From DASPTB01 sp035623615 (GTDB lineage Bacteria > Actinomycetota > UBA4738): DNA of 8,651 nt. The position numbers and the translations under genes are program-made. Shown piece by piece: positions 1 through 6,482 of the stretch (its first letter is position 1; each line of letters starts with the position of its first letter). The notes beneath the pieces were generated by a model. That model had not been told where the DNA came from. It searched no databases and was given only the letters and a program-made list of their open reading frames with translations. The DNA lies in contig DASPTB010000307.1 of the NCBI GenBank assembly GCA_035623615.1, positions 1 through 8,651 on the forward strand, written 5' to 3'.

Positions 1-1
1 G

Positions 2-355
2 ATCGGGCTGAAGCGCGAGGACTGGGCGACGTACCGGCGGCTCGAGGATCTCAAGGCGCTCATCAACGCGTTCTGCGAGGAGCACGGCTACCAGCGGCTG
101 TTCGGGACCGACGGCGCCGCCATCGACCGCCGCGCGCAGCACGTCACCGCGCCCGACGCCGACCGGGTCCGCGAGATCCTCGAGCCACTCGGCCTGTGGG
201 ACCGCGTGATGACGGTCGACCCGAAGAAGCTGACCGAGCTGATCGAGTCACGGACGCTCCCCCCCGACGTGGAGGACGCGCTGCTCGCCTCCCGCGAGGA
301 GGTCCGCACCCAGCACGCCCTGTACCTGCGCGAGCCCGCGCGCTCCCGCCGATAG
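2..355 (+). CDS. C-terminal part of a protein, possibly a PD-(D/E)XK (RecB-like) nuclease
   Basis: An open reading frame enters from the left edge in frame 2 and runs 117 codons to a TAG at 353-355; its start lies outside the window. The visible part is charged and mostly helical in character, with no membrane segment or signal peptide. It contains the pattern 'FGTDGAAIDRR', then 'VREILEPLGLWDRV', then 'KKLTELIESRTLPPDVEDAL'. From memory, a tail of this kind (a short 'FG' segment, 'EILEPLGLW', then a Lys/Leu-rich helix with 'LPP') occurs at the C-terminus of PD-(D/E)XK nuclease-family proteins related to RecB exonuclease domains. The catalytic core would lie upstream and cannot be seen, so the function is an inference. 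The stop codon overlaps the ribosome binding site of the next gene, so the two are probably co-transcribed. Confidence 0.55.
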   Translation: MGLKREDWATYRRLEDLKALINAFCEEHGYQRLFGTDGAAIDRRAQHVTAPDADRVREILEPLGLWDRVMTVDPKKLTELIESRTLPPDVEDALLASREEVRTQHALYLREPARSRR

Positions 356-364
356 GAGACCACG

Positions 365-679
365 ATGATCGTTCGCATCTTCAGGGCCACAGTCGCGCCG
401 GGGACGGGCGATGACTTCGAGCAGAAGCTTCGGCGGCTGTCGGTTCCCATGCTGGACGCGGCCGACGGGCTCCTGTGGTACGTGGTGGGGCGCCCGCTCG
501 GCCAGGCGCGGGAGTTCTCGGTGGTCACGCTGTGGCGCGACCTGGAGGCGCTCCGTGCGTTCGCCGGCCCCGACTGGCGCGAGGAGGCGGTCATCCACCA
601 GGAGGAGCTGCCCCTTCTGGAGGACACCACCCTCCACCACTACGAGGCCGCGTTCTCCTCGTCGCTCCCCCGCCCCTGA
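365..679 (+). CDS. Small antibiotic biosynthesis monooxygenase (ABM)-fold protein
   Basis: This gene encodes 104 residues starting at ATG 365 and ending with TGA at 677-679. An AGGAG at 354-358 lies 6 bases before the start and overlaps the stop codon of the upstream gene. The protein opens with a beta strand, 'MIVRIFRATVAPG', followed by an amphipathic helix ('DDFEQKLRRL') and a second strand pair ('GLLWYVVGRPLG', 'EFSVVTLWRDLEALRAF'). This is the ferredoxin-like ABM arrangement, in which a 'W' strand leads into a helix that packs on the sheet. The length of about 100 residues is usual for single-domain ABM proteins, which form dimers. The family includes quinol monooxygenases, haem-degrading enzymes and proteins of unknown role; no residues here specify a substrate. 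It ends 50 bases before the converging pseudouridine synthase gene. Confidence 0.7.
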   Translation: MIVRIFRATVAPGTGDDFEQKLRRLSVPMLDAADGLLWYVVGRPLGQAREFSVVTLWRDLEALRAFAGPDWREEAVIHQEELPLLEDTTLHHYEAAFSSSLPRP

Positions 680-694
680 ATCCTCTCGACGTCC

Positions 695-707
695 GGCGAG
701 CCTCGCC
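695..707. terminator. Short hairpin between convergent genes, possible terminator
   Basis: GGCGA (695-699) and TCGCC (703-707) form a perfect 5-bp GC-rich stem with a 3-base loop in the 50-base gap between two convergent stop codons. There is no T tract on either side, so it is at best a weak or factor-assisted terminator. The position is the main argument for it. Confidence 0.2.
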
Positions 708-729
708 ACCCGCGGCCCGAAACGGTTGA

Positions 730-1626
730 TCAGGTGGCCGCGCGAACGCGGTCGAGGGCGCGCTGCAGGTCGGGCGGCAGCGGCTCGTCCACCTCGACGC
801 GCTCGCCCGTGACCGGATGGTCGAACGCCACCCGCCACGAGTGTAGGAATGGGCGCGTCAGACCGAGCCGGTCGGCGTCCCCTCCTCCGCCGCCGTAGCG
901 ACGGTCGCCGATGATGGGGTGGCCGGCGGACGAGAGGTGCACGCGGATCTGATGCGTTCGCCCCGTTCGCGGCCGCGCCTCGACCAGTGTCGCGCGCTCG
1001 AACCGCTCGCGGACCCCTACCTCGGTCGCCGCTCCCCGGCCCGTCGCCTGCCTGGCAACCACGCGCGCGCCGCGGCGCTCCAGCGGGGCGTCGATCAACA
1101 CGTGGTCGGCGATGCGGCCCCGCACCAGCGCGAGGTATCGTCGGTCGACGTCGTGCCGGCGGAACATCGCCGACAGCGTCTCGTGCGTGGCGTCGTCCTT
1201 CGCGACCACCATCAGACCCGACGTTCCGGCGTCCAGCCGGTGGACGATGCCAGGCCGGTCGGGATCGCCGCCCGACGAGAGCGGCACGCCCATCCCCAGC
1301 AGCCGGTTCACGAGCGTCCCGTCGCGGCGCGCCGCGGTCGGGTGGACCGGCAGCCCCGCCGGCTTCGCAACGACCATCAGGTGATCGTCCTCGTAGCGGA
1401 CGACGACGGGATCGTGCTCGACGGGAAGATCGCCCGCGGCCCGGACCGACGCCTCCACCGTCTCCCCGCCCGCGAGTCGGAACGACTTCGGACGGGCGCG
1501 GCCCTCCACCAGGACGCGTCCCTCGTCGATCGCGCGCTGCGCTTCCGCCCGCGGGACGTCGAGGGCGCGCGCCACCTCCACGTCGAGCCGGCCGGGCTGC
1601 GCGACGAACGTCCCCGCGCCGCTCAT
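730..1626 (-). CDS. RluA/RluD-family 23S rRNA pseudouridine synthase
   Basis: This gene encodes 298 residues. The enzyme isomerises specific uridines to pseudouridine in RNA, by family most likely in 23S rRNA. Residues about 13-60 resemble an S4 RNA-binding domain ('RLDVEVARALDVPRAEAQ...RVLVEG'). The catalytic signature 'HRLDAGTSGLMVVAK' lies at 129-143, with D132 as the expected catalytic aspartate. It is preceded by 'VVAKPAGLPVHP' (85-96) and followed by the usual 'RRYLALVRG', 'RTGRTHQIRVHL' and 'GHPIIGDRRYGG' motifs. An S4 domain plus this length fits the RluD/RluC type rather than the S4-less RluA; the exact target uridine cannot be read from sequence. The ATG at 1626-1624 overlaps the lspA stop codon as ATGA, and there is no good independent Shine-Dalgarno, so translation is probably coupled to lspA. 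The lspA-rluD pairing is common in bacteria. Confidence 0.93.
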   Translation of the reverse strand: MSGAGTFVAQPGRLDVEVARALDVPRAEAQRAIDEGRVLVEGRARPKSFRLAGGETVEASVRAAGDLPVEHDPVVVRYEDDHLMVVAKPAGLPVHPTAARRDGTLVNRLLGMGVPLSSGGDPDRPGIVHRLDAGTSGLMVVAKDDATHETLSAMFRRHDVDRRYLALVRGRIADHVLIDAPLERRGARVVARQATGRGAATEVGVRERFERATLVEARPRTGRTHQIRVHLSSAGHPIIGDRRYGGGGGDADRLGLTRPFLHSWRVAFDHPVTGERVEVDEPLPPDLQRALDRVRAAT

Positions 1627-2105
1627 CCCCCGGAGGTGGCCGGGCGCCCCCACGTCGAGGCGATCACCGCGATGATCACCCCGACGACGATGCAGGAGTC
1701 GGCGACGTTGAACACCGGCCACAGGTGCAGATGGATGAAGTCCACGACGCGGCCCGAGACGCCACTCCCGCGCACGACGCGGTCGGTGAGGTTGCCCAGC
1801 GCGCCGCCCAGGATCAGGCCGAGCCCGACGGCGACCCACGGCGACGTGAGCCGCCACGCCGACACGACGATCCCGGCGCAGACGAGCGCGCTCGCCGTGA
1901 AGAAGAGCCACGGGTGGTTGGGGAACACGCTGAACGCGCCGCCGGAGTTGGTCGTGTAGCTCAGGTCGAGCACGTGCGGGACGACGACGACCGGCCCGCG
2001 ATCGGCGAGGTAGCGGACGGCCAGGCCCTTGGTGACGCGGTCGAGGACGTACGCGCACAGCGCGACGGCGTAGACCACCGCGGCGAGGCGAGCGCTCCGA
2101 GCCAC
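1623..2105 (-). CDS. lspA: Lipoprotein signal peptidase (signal peptidase II), LspA
   Basis: This gene encodes 160 residues, a usual length for LspA. The enzyme is an aspartyl protease of the cytoplasmic membrane that cleaves the signal peptide from lipid-modified prolipoproteins. Four hydrophobic segments are visible, near residues 8-22, 65-83, 90-105 and 131-149. The conserved blocks are all present: 'DRVTK' (22-26), 'NSGGAFS' (53-59, a variant of the usual NxGAAF), 'GALGNLTDR' with D108, and 'FNVADSCI' with D136. D108 and D136 are the expected catalytic pair. The start is a GTG at 2105-2103, 7 bases after the stop of the DksA-like gene; the sequence just before it has only a weak GGG-type ribosome binding site, which suggests translational coupling. 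The stop overlaps the start of the pseudouridine synthase gene by 4 bases. Confidence 0.95.
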   Translation of the reverse strand: MARSARLAAVVYAVALCAYVLDRVTKGLAVRYLADRGPVVVVPHVLDLSYTTNSGGAFSVFPNHPWLFFTASALVCAGIVVSAWRLTSPWVAVGLGLILGGALGNLTDRVVRGSGVSGRVVDFIHLHLWPVFNVADSCIVVGVIIAVIASTWGRPATSGG

Positions 2106-2112
2106 GACCCGG

Positions 2113-2502
2113 TCAGCGGACGCGCTCTTCGGCTTGCTTGTCCTTGAGGCAGAGGTTCGCGTAGGGCAGCGCCTTCAGGCGGGCCTTCTCGATCGGCTTC
2201 CCGCAGCGGTCACAGAGACCGTACGTTCCCTCGTCGATCTTCGCCATCGCCTTGTCGATCTTGTCGAGCAGGTCGCGGAGGTTGTTGACGAGGGAAAGGT
2301 CCTTCTCGCGTTCGAAGGTCGCGCTGCCGGCGTCGGCGTATTCCTCGTCGAAGCCGACCTCGCCGGTCATCTCCGACTGGTCCCCGGCGAAGGTTCCCGC
2401 GGAGATCTCCTCGTACTGGACGCGAATGTCCTCTCGATGCGCCTCGAGCTGAGCCTTGAGCGCCTTGAGTTCTTTAGCGGTAAAGGGCGATTTTGTAGGC
2501 AT
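2113..2502 (-). CDS. DksA/TraR-family zinc-finger protein with an incomplete C4 finger
   Basis: This gene encodes 129 residues from ATG 2502. Residues 10-35 and 64-92 are charged helices that should form the DksA-like coiled-coil hairpin, with the tip near 'GDQSEMTGEVGFDEEYAD' (40-57). The C-terminal finger reads 'GTYGLCDRCGKPIEKARL' followed by 'PYANLCLKD'. C97, C100 and C118 are present, but the fourth position, normally cysteine, is D121 (codon GAC). By family the protein would bind RNA polymerase through the secondary channel and affect initiation; that role is inferred. The start is not certain: AGGAA sits directly against the ATG at 2502, and an in-frame GTG at 2514 (four codons further upstream) is an alternative. 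The first ten codons use more A/T than the rest of the gene, as expected near an unstructured start. A DksA-like gene next to lspA is a common Gram-positive arrangement. Confidence 0.88.
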   Translation of the reverse strand: MPTKSPFTAKELKALKAQLEAHREDIRVQYEEISAGTFAGDQSEMTGEVGFDEEYADAGSATFEREKDLSLVNNLRDLLDKIDKAMAKIDEGTYGLCDRCGKPIEKARLKALPYANLCLKDKQAEERVR

Positions 2503-2574
2503 TTCCTGTTCCACATCCTTCGCGGGGTCGCACGGGCCACCCGGAATCGCGAGGGCCCCCCGGAACGGGAGCAC

Positions 2575-2580
2575 ATACTA
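2575..2580 (-). promoter_or_regulatory. Possible -10 element for the dksA-lspA-rluD genes
   Basis: The minus strand reads TAGTAT here, on top of the DUF167 stop codon and 72 bases before the DksA-like start. It matches 4 of 6 positions of TATAAT and fits the looser TAnnnT of high-GC bacteria. No convincing -35 box lies 16-18 bases upstream. The 75-base gap between the two genes is longer than the others in this cluster, which is why an internal promoter was considered. Confidence 0.2.
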
Positions 2581-2877
2581 TCCCGCACTACTCGAAACGC
2601 CATGCAGGCGGGCTTCGAGCTGGTGACCGTCCAGGCCTGAGACCAGGAACTTCTTCGTCCGGGCCCTCGTGCCCGCGACGAGGCGGACATCGGAGGGCGC
2701 CACCCCGAGGGCGGCCGCGAGGGTCCGGCGCGCCTCGTCGTTGGCGCGGCCCTCGACCGGCGGGGCGGCCACTCGGACCACCACGTGCCCCCGGGCCACC
2801 TCGAGCGCCGGCCGCGAGCGCGGCCGGACGTGGACTTCGATGACTGCCCCGCCGGGGGCATCCCGAACCGCTCGCAC
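2578..2877 (-). CDS. DUF167 (YggU-family) protein
   Basis: This gene encodes 99 residues, a usual length for the family. The core 'VHVRPRSRPALEV' (15-27), 'VVVRVAAPPVEGRANDEA' (32-49) and 'DVRLVAGTRARTKKFLV' (63-79) is the YggU/DUF167 pattern, including the 'PPxxGxANxE' block and the 'G..sR.K' segment. The family is widely conserved, small and cytosolic, with no established biochemical role. I chose the GTG at 2877-2875 because AGGAGG lies 9 bases upstream; no ATG or other GTG nearby has comparable support. It is the first gene of the minus-strand cluster and is divergent from the T-box leader of ileS. Genes of this family often sit in the sepF-yggT-divIVA-ileS region of Gram-positive bacteria, which agrees with the neighbours here. 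Confidence 0.85.
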   Translation of the reverse strand: MRAVRDAPGGAVIEVHVRPRSRPALEVARGHVVVRVAAPPVEGRANDEARRTLAAALGVAPSDVRLVAGTRARTKKFLVSGLDGHQLEARLHGVSSSAG

Positions 2878-2886
2878 GCCGGGCTT

Positions 2887-2892
2887 CCTCCT
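2887..2892 (-). promoter_or_regulatory. Ribosome binding site that sets the DUF167 start
   Basis: The minus strand reads AGGAGG, a perfect anti-16S match, with 9 bases to the GTG at 2877. It decides the start because the open frame continues far upstream without a natural boundary. Confidence 0.75.
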
Positions 2893-2957
2893 GCCGCGCC
2901 ACCGGTCGCCCGCCCTGGGGATCGGCGGGCCCGAGCCGGGGGCCGGCAGGCGAAAGG

Positions 2958-2963
2958 TACAAT
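2958..2963 (+). promoter_or_regulatory. Probable -10 element of the ileS T-box promoter
   Basis: TACAAT matches 5 of 6 positions of TATAAT and sits in the only A/T-rich stretch of an otherwise very GC-rich intergenic region. Transcription would start near 2970, just ahead of the first T-box element (AGTA at 2991). The sequence 17-18 bases upstream (GC-rich, around 2934-2940) has no recognisable -35 box. The spacing to the leader is the strongest support. Confidence 0.5.
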
Positions 2964-2969
2964 GTTTCT

Positions 2970-3256
2970 CCAAAAGCGTCGACGGGAACGAGTACCCGGG
3001 ATCATCGGGCCCGAGCGAGCCGGGGATGGTGCGAGCCCGGCGGTCCGGCCCCGGAGAACATCCTCCCCGAGCCGCCGCCCGAACGGCGCGTGTGCGTCCA
3101 GTAGGCGCGGACGGGCCCCGCCCGTGACAGCGGGGGGTCGTCGAGGGCCGGGCCCTCCGCGACCGGTGAGCGGGACGGCCCGCGAGGGTCGTCCAAGCGG
3201 GGTGGTACCGCGGGGCTCGCGCCTCGTCCCTGGCAGAGGGACGGGGCGTTTTTTCG
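2970..3256 (+). promoter_or_regulatory. Isoleucine T-box riboswitch (leader of ileS)
   Basis: This leader senses uncharged tRNA-Ile and controls transcription of ileS. Stem I can be built in detail. The AGTA motif is at 2991-2994. CCGGG 2996-3000 pairs with CCCGG 3050-3054. GGGCC 3007-3011 pairs with GGTCC 3042-3046 (one G-T pair). The apical stem GCCGGG 3019-3024 pairs with CCCGGC 3036-3041 and encloses the GGTGCGAG-type loop. The specifier loop presents ATC at 3060-3062 after GAAC, which is an isoleucine codon. Further hairpins follow at 3073-3088, 3111-3125 and 3136-3164. The T-box sequence GGGTGGTACCGCG is at 3200-3212; its TGGT (3203-3206) can pair with the ACCA end of tRNA-Ile, whose discriminator base is A. 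GCGGGG 3197-3202 can pair with CCTCGT 3222-3227 as the antiterminator, which takes away the 5' arm of the terminator at 3220-3248. All pairings were made by eye. Confidence 0.95.
3220..3254 (+). terminator. Intrinsic terminator of the T-box leader
   Basis: An 11-bp stem (3220-3230 with 3238-3248, one T-G pair) encloses the loop TGGCAGA and is followed directly by six T residues at 3249-3254. The 5' arm overlaps the antiterminator strand at 3222-3227, so the two structures exclude each other. This is the attenuation switch: uncharged tRNA-Ile stabilises the antiterminator and allows read-through. Confidence 0.9.
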
Positions 3257-3282
3257 TTGGGCGATCGGCGGCGACGTCGAAG

Positions 3283-3287
3283 AGGAG
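3283..3287 (+). promoter_or_regulatory. Ribosome binding site of ileS
   Basis: AGGAG lies 8 bases before the ATG at 3296. It is downstream of the terminator and not part of it, which agrees with control at transcription rather than at translation. Another ATG at 3291 is only 3 bases from the site and opens a two-codon frame that ends inside the ileS start. Confidence 0.75.
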
Positions 3288-3295
3288 ACGATGGG

Positions 3296-6200
3296 ATGAC
3301 GAGGTACCGGCCGGTGGATCCCAAGGTCGACCTGCCCGCGCTCGAGGAGCGGGTGCTCGCCTTCTGGCGCGAGCGCGACGTCTTCGCGCGCAGCATCGAG
3401 CAGCGCGCAGCCGCGCCCGAGTGGGTCTTCTACGACGGTCCGCCGACGGCCAACAACAAGCCGCACATCGGCCACGTCGAGGCGCGGACCTTCAAGGACC
3501 TCTATCCGCGCTACCGGACGATGACGGGCCACAAGGTCCACCGAAAGGCGGGGTGGGACTGCCACGGGCTGCCCGTGGAGGTCGAGGTCGAGAAAGAGAT
3601 CGGCACAAAGAGCAAGCGCGACATCGAGTCGTTCGGCGTCGCCGAGTTCGTGAAGAAGTGCCGCGAGTCCGTCATCCGCTACGTCGACGACTGGAGGGCC
3701 ATGAGCGAGCGCATGGGCCACTGGATCGACATCGACAACGCGTACTGGACGATGGACTCCTCGTACGTGCAGAGCGTGTGGTGGGCACTCAAGACGCTGT
3801 TCGACCAGGACCTGCTGTACCGGGACGACCGAACCGTCGCGTACTGCCCGCGATGCGGCACGCCGCTGTCGGACGCCGAGGTCGCGCTCGGCTACACGCA
3901 GGTCGTCGATCCAAGCGTCTACGTGCGCTTCCCGGTCACCGACGGCCCCACGGAGGTCGTCGGGGCGTCGGTGGTGGGGTGGACGACGACGCCCTGGACG
4001 CTCACGTCCAACCTCGGACTGGCCGTCGCGGGCGACGAGCCGTACGTGCGCGTCGCGAGCGCCGGCAGCGACGATCTGATCGTCGCTGCCGCGCGCGTCG
4101 ACGACCTCCGGCGGGTGCTCGGGAACAAGGAAGTAAGGTTAGTTGACGAATTCCCCGGCTCGCGGCTCGTCGGCGCGCACTACACTCCGCCGTTCCCGAA
4201 CCTCGACGACCCGAACACCCACCGTGTCGTGGCGGCGGGCTTCGTGTCGATGGAAGACGGAACCGGGATCGTCCACATCGCACCCGGGTTCGGCGCGGAC
4301 GACCTCGCGCTCGGAAGGCGAGAGGGGTGGCCGCCGTTCCGTCCGATCGACGACGCCGGCCACTTCACCGACCAGGCGCCGGAGTTCGTGCGGGGCGAGT
4401 TCGTCAAGGACGCCGACCCGGCGCTCACCGAGGACCTTCGCGCCCGCGGCGTGCTGGTGCATGCGGAGGGCTACGAGCACACGTACCCGCTCTGCTGGCG
4501 GTGCGACACGCCGCTCCTGTACGTCGCGCGCCCGTCCTGGTACGTGCGGACGACCGCGTTCAAGGACAGGCTGCTCGAGGCGAACGAAGGAACCAGCTGG
4601 TACCCCGCGCACATCAAGCACGGCCGGTATGGGAACTGGCTGGAGAACAACGTCGACTGGTCGCTCTCCCGCGAGCGCTACTGGGGAACGCCGCTCCCCC
4701 TGTGGCGGTGCGATGGGAACCACGTGACGGCGATCGGCTCGTTGGCCGAGCTGTCCGAGAAGGTCGGTCGCGACGTGACCGACATCGATCCCCACCGGCC
4801 GGTCATCGACGAGGTGACGTTCGCGTGCGCCGAGTGCCGCGGGGAGGCCCGGCGCGTGCCCGAGGTCGTCGACGCCTGGTTCGACTCGGGCGCTATGCCG
4901 TTCGCGCAGTGGGGGTACCGGGGCGAGGATTCCGAGGGCGCCGGCGTCTTCCGTCAGCGCTACCCGGCCGACTTCATCGCCGAGGGGCTCGACCAAACTC
5001 GCGGCTGGTTCTACTCGCTGATGGCCGAGGGCGTGCTGCTGTTCGGCGAATCGGCATACCGCAACGTCATCTGCCACGGCCTGGTCGTCGACGCCGACGG
5101 CCGGAAGATGTCGAAACGCCTCGGCAACGTCATCGTGCCGCTTGAAGCCTTCGAGCGCTACGGGGCCGACGCCGTCCGGTGGTTCATGGTCGCGGCCGGG
5201 TCGCCGTGGTCGCCACGGCGCCTGTCGTTCGACGCGATCGAGGACGTCGTGCGGCAGTTCCTGCTGACCGTCTGGAACACGTACGCGTTCTACGTGACGT
5301 ACGCGAACATCGACGATCCCGACCTCCGCGCCGCTCCCCCGGCGGCCGAGCGCGAGCCCCTCGACCGCTGGCTGCTGTCGCGGCTGCATTCGACGATCGG
5401 CAAGGTGCGGGAGTCGCTCGACGCGTTCGACGCGACGGCCGCGGCGCGCCGGCTCACCGAGCTCGTCGACGACACGTCCAACTGGTACGTGCGGCGCTCG
5501 CGCCGTCGCTTTTGGGATCCCGCCCGGGCCGGCGGCGGCACGGCGGAGGCGTCGAAGCTTGCGGCGTACGCGACGCTGCGCGAGGTGCTCGTGACCACCG
5601 CGGCGATGCTCGCGCCGTTCACGCCGTTCGTGGCCGAGGAACTCTACGGGAACCTGGTGGCGACCCCCGACGCGGACGCCCCCGAGTCGGTTCATCTCAC
5701 CGACTTCCCCGAGCCGGACTCCTCGCGCGTCGACGAGGCGCTCGAGGAGGCGATGGCGACGGCGCGCGCCGTCGTGTCGCTCGGGCGCACCGTGCGCAGC
5801 GACACCAAGGTCCGTGTGCGGCAGCCACTCGCCGGGGCCGTGCTGCACGTCCCCGGCGACCGGCGGCGGCTGGAAGCCCTTCTGCCGCTCGTCGCGCAGG
5901 AGCTGAACGTGAAGGAGGTCCGGTTCGCCGAGTCGGCCGACGAGCTTGCCGGCTGGCGCGCGAAGCCCAACTTCCGGGTGCTGGGACCGAAGCTCGGGCC
6001 GCGCGTGCAACAGGTGGCGGCCGCGCTCGCGGCGGACGACGGCTCGCTGGCCGGCGCGCTCGCGCGCGGCGAGATGGTCACCCTGTCGCTTCTCTCGGAC
6101 GGGGTCGCGCTCGAGCCGGGCGACGTTGAGCTGAGCCAGCAGACCCAGACGGGTTGGGGCCTGGCCTCCGACGGACCCATCACCGTGGCGCTCGACCTGA

Positions 6201-6478
6201 CCCTGACCGACGAGCTGCGCCGGGAGGGGCTGGCGCGCGAGCTCGTGCACCACGTCCAGGCCTTGCGCAAGACCGCGGGGCTCGAGGTGAGCGACCGGAT
6301 CGCACTCGGGGTGACGGCGGACGGCGTCGCCGCCGGCGCCCTTGCCGCACACCGTGACTGGATCGCGTCGGAGGTGCTCGCGACGTCGGTGGCCGACGAG
6401 GCGCTGGGCGACCCGATCGCGAGCGCCGACGTCCACCTCGACGGCTCACGGGTCTCGCTCAGCCTCCGAAAGGAGTAG
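3296..6478 (+). CDS. ileS: Isoleucyl-tRNA synthetase, long type-2-like form
   Basis: This gene encodes 1060 residues. The cytosolic class I enzyme charges tRNA-Ile and hydrolyses mischarged valine. The catalytic fold carries HIGH at 57-60 and 'KMSKR' at 604-608. The CP1 editing domain is intact: 'WTTTPWTL' begins at W229, and 'GTGIVHIAPGFGADD' (322-336) supplies H327 and D336, equivalent to the editing residues of E. coli IleRS. Cys pairs 184/187 and 400/403 match the first zinc site described for T. thermophilus IleRS. A second site may use C511 and C514 with C472 and perhaps H476, since the usual CxxC at 472 is absent. The anticodon-binding domain starts near 640 and is followed by the long C-terminal region typical of type-2 (eukaryote-like) IleRS. 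'GLPVEVEVEKEIG' also fits that type. The start at 3296 is set by AGGAG 8 bases upstream. The T-box leader ahead of it confirms specificity. Confidence 0.98.
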   Translation: MTRYRPVDPKVDLPALEERVLAFWRERDVFARSIEQRAAAPEWVFYDGPPTANNKPHIGHVEARTFKDLYPRYRTMTGHKVHRKAGWDCHGLPVEVEVEKEIGTKSKRDIESFGVAEFVKKCRESVIRYVDDWRAMSERMGHWIDIDNAYWTMDSSYVQSVWWALKTLFDQDLLYRDDRTVAYCPRCGTPLSDAEVALGYTQVVDPSVYVRFPVTDGPTEVVGASVVGWTTTPWTLTSNLGLAVAGDEPYVRVASAGSDDLIVAAARVDDLRRVLGNKEVRLVDEFPGSRLVGAHYTPPFPNLDDPNTHRVVAAGFVSMEDGTGIVHIAPGFGADDLALGRREGWPPFRPIDDAGHFTDQAPEFVRGEFVKDADPALTEDLRARGVLVHAEGYEHTYPLCWRCDTPLLYVARPSWYVRTTAFKDRLLEANEGTSWYPAHIKHGRYGNWLENNVDWSLSRERYWGTPLPLWRCDGNHVTAIGSLAELSEKVGRDVTDIDPHRPVIDEVTFACAECRGEARRVPEVVDAWFDSGAMPFAQWGYRGEDSEGAGVFRQRYPADFIAEGLDQTRGWFYSLMAEGVLLFGESAYRNVICHGLVVDADGRKMSKRLGNVIVPLEAFERYGADAVRWFMVAAGSPWSPRRLSFDAIEDVVRQFLLTVWNTYAFYVTYANIDDPDLRAAPPAAEREPLDRWLLSRLHSTIGKVRESLDAFDATAAARRLTELVDDTSNWYVRRSRRRFWDPARAGGGTAEASKLAAYATLREVLVTTAAMLAPFTPFVAEELYGNLVATPDADAPESVHLTDFPEPDSSRVDEALEEAMATARAVVSLGRTVRSDTKVRVRQPLAGAVLHVPGDRRRLEALLPLVAQELNVKEVRFAESADELAGWRAKPNFRVLGPKLGPRVQQVAAALAADDGSLAGALARGEMVTLSLLSDGVALEPGDVELSQQTQTGWGLASDGPITVALDLTLTDELRREGLARELVHHVQALRKTAGLEVSDRIALGVTADGVAAGALAAHRDWIASEVLATSVADEALGDPIASADVHLDGSRVSLSLRKE

Positions 6479-6482
6479 AAGC

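Noticed and set aside
919..1959. Plus-strand open frame of 346 codons opposite the pseudouridine synthase and lspA genes
   Set aside because: Both minus-strand genes have clear catalytic motifs; the plus-strand translation has low complexity and no recognisable fold.
1627..2058. Upstream extension of the pseudouridine synthase frame to give 442 residues
   Set aside because: The extra part overlaps lspA in another frame and is Arg/Pro-rich; the ATGA overlap at 1623-1626 gives a natural start and a normal family length.
2951..2990. Minus-strand promoter for the DUF167 cluster (TCGACG, 17 bases, TACCTT)
   Set aside because: Only 4 of 6 and 3 of 6 positions match consensus; too weak to list, although some promoter must exist in this gap.
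2785..4146. Open frame of 453 codons running through the T-box into ileS
   Set aside because: It crosses the T-box and its terminator and is out of frame with ileS; its composition is Arg/Gly/Pro-rich as expected of GC-rich noncoding sequence.
4143..4171. Internal promoter in ileS beginning with TTGACG
   Set aside because: No -10-like hexamer lies 16-18 bases downstream.
4139..6436. Very long antisense open frame (765 codons) opposite ileS
   Set aside because: It is a shadow of the high-GC codon pattern of ileS; the translation is arginine- and histidine-rich, has no domain, and no ribosome binding site was found.
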